Of a stretch of DNA of 64,000 bases, positions 61,795 to 64,000 are shown one piece after another. The stretch is from CBDBND01 sp965207985 (GTDB taxonomy: Bacteria > Pseudomonadota > Alphaproteobacteria > Rhodospirillales > Rhodospirillaceae), in NCBI GenBank assembly GCA_965207985.1, contig CBDBND010000034.1:620001-684000 (forward strand), given 5' to 3'. The notes under the pieces were generated by a model that did no database searches, had not been told where the DNA came from, and saw only the letters and a list, made by a program, of their open reading frames with translations. A program made the translations under genes and the position numbers. Positions within the stretch are counted from its first letter, which is position 1. Each line of letters begins with the position of its first letter.

Positions 61795-63023
61795 TGCGGC
61801 CCGCCGGCGCACTCGCAGCCCTTGTGCTCCTAGCCGCCGCCGGTGCCGAGGCACAGACTTTTGGTTTCTCCGGCGATCTGAGCACGCAGGCGCAATGGTA
61901 TCCGCAATCGCCGGCCTTCGCCGGTCAGAGTTCGGCCACCGGCGGGCTCGTCCTCGAGCCGACGCTCTACGCCGATGTCGCAGAAAGAACTAGCGTCACC
62001 CTCACCGCCTTTTATCGCTACGACAGCGCCGATACGCAGCGCTCCCATGCAGACCTGCGCGAGGCCTACGTGCTGACCTATGGAGACTGGGGCACGAATT
62101 CCTGGGAGCTTCGGCTGGGCGTCGACCGCGTTTTCTGGGGCGTGGCCGAGCTGCACAACCTCGTTGATATCGTCAACCAATTGGACATCGTCGAGCACCC
62201 GCGCGACCGCCCCAAATTGGGTCAGCCCATGGCGCACCTGACGCTTTCCGGCGACTGGGGAATCGCCGAATCTTTCCTGCTTCCGTATCACCGCAAGCGC
62301 ACGTTTCCGGGGCGTGCCGGGCGCAATCGCTCGGAATACCCGATCGACGATGACGCCTTGTACGAGAGTGGTGCCAAAGAGCGCCATCTCGATGTTGCGT
62401 TTCGCTACAGCAATGCCGTGGGCCTGCTCGATTTCGGCTTGACGGCCTTTGTCGGCACGAGCCGTGAACCCTCGTTTCTTCTTCGCCCCCGGTCACAGCC
62501 GTCCGCAGAAACGAGCACGCGCCTGATCCCGTACTACGCGAAAATCCGGCAGTTCGGGCTGGACGCGCAGCTCACGACCGAGCCCTGGCTTTACAAGCTG
62601 GAAGCCATTCACCGAACCGGAGCGCGCAATCTGCTGGGCGTGGAGGAGGATTACAGCGCCTTCATCTTCGGCATGGAACGCACGTTCTACGCGGTGTTCG
62701 AGTCCCGCGAGGACCTGACCGTCCTCGCCGAATGGCACTACGACGGCCGCAAACGCCGCGCCACGAGCGCCTGGGCGAACGACATGTTTGTCGCGGGCGC
62801 GCTCTCGTTCAACGATGTTGACGGCACCGAGCTGGTGGCGGGCGTTCTGGCCGACCTCCGCCACGACACGCTTTCGTTGAACTTGGAATTCAAACGGCGC
62901 CTCACGAACAGCTGGACGATGCGCCTGGAAGGGATCGCGTACCTGAGCGCGGACCCGCAGGACTTGACCTACGGTGGGCGGCGCGACAGTTACCTGGGCA
63001 TTGATTTCACCTACAGCTTCTGA
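61794..63023 (+). CDS. Outer-membrane beta-barrel protein
   Basis: The 409-residue product has a signal peptide (MRPAGALAALVLLAAAGAEAQ) and alternating beta strands throughout, ending in GIDFTYSF with the C-terminal aromatic used by the BAM complex. Segments such as WELRLGVDRVFWGVAELHNLVDIVNQ and LTVLAEWHYDGRKRRATSAW resemble the barrel partners of LolA-like proteins. Translationally coupled to the LolA-like gene. The two probably act in lipid or lipoprotein handling with a transporter not seen here. Confidence 0.82.
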   Translation: MRPAGALAALVLLAAAGAEAQTFGFSGDLSTQAQWYPQSPAFAGQSSATGGLVLEPTLYADVAERTSVTLTAFYRYDSADTQRSHADLREAYVLTYGDWGTNSWELRLGVDRVFWGVAELHNLVDIVNQLDIVEHPRDRPKLGQPMAHLTLSGDWGIAESFLLPYHRKRTFPGRAGRNRSEYPIDDDALYESGAKERHLDVAFRYSNAVGLLDFGLTAFVGTSREPSFLLRPRSQPSAETSTRLIPYYAKIRQFGLDAQLTTEPWLYKLEAIHRTGARNLLGVEEDYSAFIFGMERTFYAVFESREDLTVLAEWHYDGRKRRATSAWANDMFVAGALSFNDVDGTELVAGVLADLRHDTLSLNLEFKRRLTNSWTMRLEGIAYLSADPQDLTYGGRRDSYLGIDFTYSF

Positions 63024-63121
63024 AGGGGAGAGACCGTGATCATGGCAGCTGGTCGTTTACAAGGCGCATCTGCGTATCCCACGAGGAGCCAGCCGGCCGG
63101 CAGCCCTGAAAGCAACGCGCG

Positions 63122-64000
63122 ATGATACAGCCGGGCATTGAATCCTTACGGAAGATCGCGGTCATCGGGCGGGGCACCGCAGGGTCGCTGGCGGCTGCCA
63201 GCGTGACGAGTCTTCTTCCCGATGGCGACCACGAGCTCCACCACATTTACGACTCGCGCATCCCGGTCATCGGCGTCGGCGAAGGCAGCTGGCCGAGCCT
63301 CGTTCAAGAGTTGCAAAAGCTGACACAGCTACCCCACGAAACCGTCCAGCAGCGCCTGAAGGGTACGCGCAAGTACGGCGTTGCATTCGAGGGATGGGGC
63401 TGGCGCAACCGGGACTTCACGCACTACTTCACCCCGCAGCAGGTCTCCTACGCCTACCACCTGTCCGCCGACCTGATGGGAGACCTGCTCCAAGAAAGCA
63501 CGCGCGCGCCACATCGACATCTCCTTCATCCCCACCAATACGGCCATAATCCGCCGTTGCCCGGCGATCATCAAGGAAGAAAAAGATCGCCCGGCTCTGC
63601 AGCATACCTACACCCGCGCGGTCGCCCGTCCGCACGGTTGGATCTTCGTTATTCCGCTGACCGTGCACACGTCCTACGGGTACATTTTCAACCGCGACGT
63701 CTCCAGCCAATCGGACGTCGAATCGGACTTCGACGCGTTCCTGGAAGACGATGGCGTAACCGAATTCGAGCAGCGCGCCGTCATTCCGTTCCCCAATTTC
63801 GTCCACCGTGAAATCTTCGATGGCGCGGTGGCGCGTATCGGAAACGCCGCAGCCTTCATGGAGCCTCTCGAGGCAACAGCGATCGTCTTCGCCCAGTTGC
63901 AGATCGGGATGATTCTCTACATCCGTCTCAACCGTTCGATAGATAACCTCGAGCGCGATGCGCCGGTGGTCAATCGGTTCCTCGTCAACAACATGCTTTG
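63122..64000 (+). pseudogene. Flavin-dependent tryptophan-halogenase-like protein, internal deletion, runs off the window
   Basis: The start encodes the FAD loop IAVIGRGTAGSLAAASV, GVGEGSWPSLVQEL and KYGVAFEGWGWRN, which holds a Lys in the place of the halogenase catalytic Lys, then YAYHLSADLMGDLLQES (to about 63500). Homology then moves to the next frame: FIPTNTAIIRRCPAII, HGWIFVIPLTVHTSYGYIFN, NAAAFMEPLEATAI. About 50-70 residues around the Asp-Gly FAD-contact region are missing. The diagnostic WxWxIP motif reads WIFVIP. It could be a halogenase or a relative that does not halogenate. The gene continues past base 64000. Confidence 0.75.

Noticed and set aside
60901..61854. A 317-codon minus-strand frame opposite the LolA-like gene
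   Set aside because: The plus strand has a signal peptide and LolA-like motifs coupled to the next gene; the minus frame has none.

Overview
The window is a chromosomal segment of an alphaproteobacterium. The main evidence is a circularly permuted two-piece tmRNA gene, an SspB-alpha type tag adaptor, an HflKC pair next to Mrp, a long division and cell-wall (dcw) cluster running mraZ to ftsZ, and the order lpxC-bamD-recN-ligA after it. No tRNA, rRNA or CRISPR array was found.

Left and centre (1-43.7 kb) form an intact core genome. hflC-hflK diverge from mrp; folA-thyA converge on mrp. The tmRNA gene follows, then sspB, a class I fumarase, an alpha/beta hydrolase, a class II fumarase and a small RHH protein. 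A 1116-residue AsmA-like protein and a DmdC-like acyl-CoA dehydrogenase lie on the minus strand. An RpoH-type sigma factor with a dyad-overlapped promoter, an EamA transporter, an AmpD-like amidase and rnpB come next. From 18.35 to 36.95 kb sixteen dcw genes run almost without gaps (mraZ, rsmH, ftsL, ftsI, murE, murF, mraY, murD, ftsW, murG, murC, murB, ddl, ftsQ, ftsA, ftsZ). A promoter and a four-repeat MraZ operator precede them and a strong terminator ends them. lpxC, bamD, recN, ligA and a CheY-like response regulator follow.

The accessory region (43.7-56.0 kb) starts with five collinear minus-strand genes: TonB-dependent receptor, exported VOC protein, Tat-exported M24-like enzyme, DUF1045 protein and exported NAD-binding protein, with a bicupin gene diverging. 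The first and last of the five are broken, by a frameshift and by a clean IS5/IS1031-type insertion. A second minus-strand string (prmA remnant, aminopeptidase P, SUMF1-like protein, MFS transporter) follows. Its MFS gene has a likely one-base frameshift. A 109-bp MITE-like element supplies the stop codon of the bicupin gene.

The right arm (56.0-64 kb) is a mosaic of remnants: a truncated IS256-family transposase fused to a decapitated prmA, an internally inverted IS3-family element, a 5'-truncated AT-rich membrane-protein gene, an E1-like (ThiF) adenylyltransferase that has lost its nucleotide-binding loop, a GH3-family fragment, an intact LolA-like/outer-membrane pair, and a tryptophan-halogenase-like gene with an internal out-of-frame deletion that runs off the window. 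Base composition changes abruptly here. The arm is either a decayed island or a place where the assembly needs checking.
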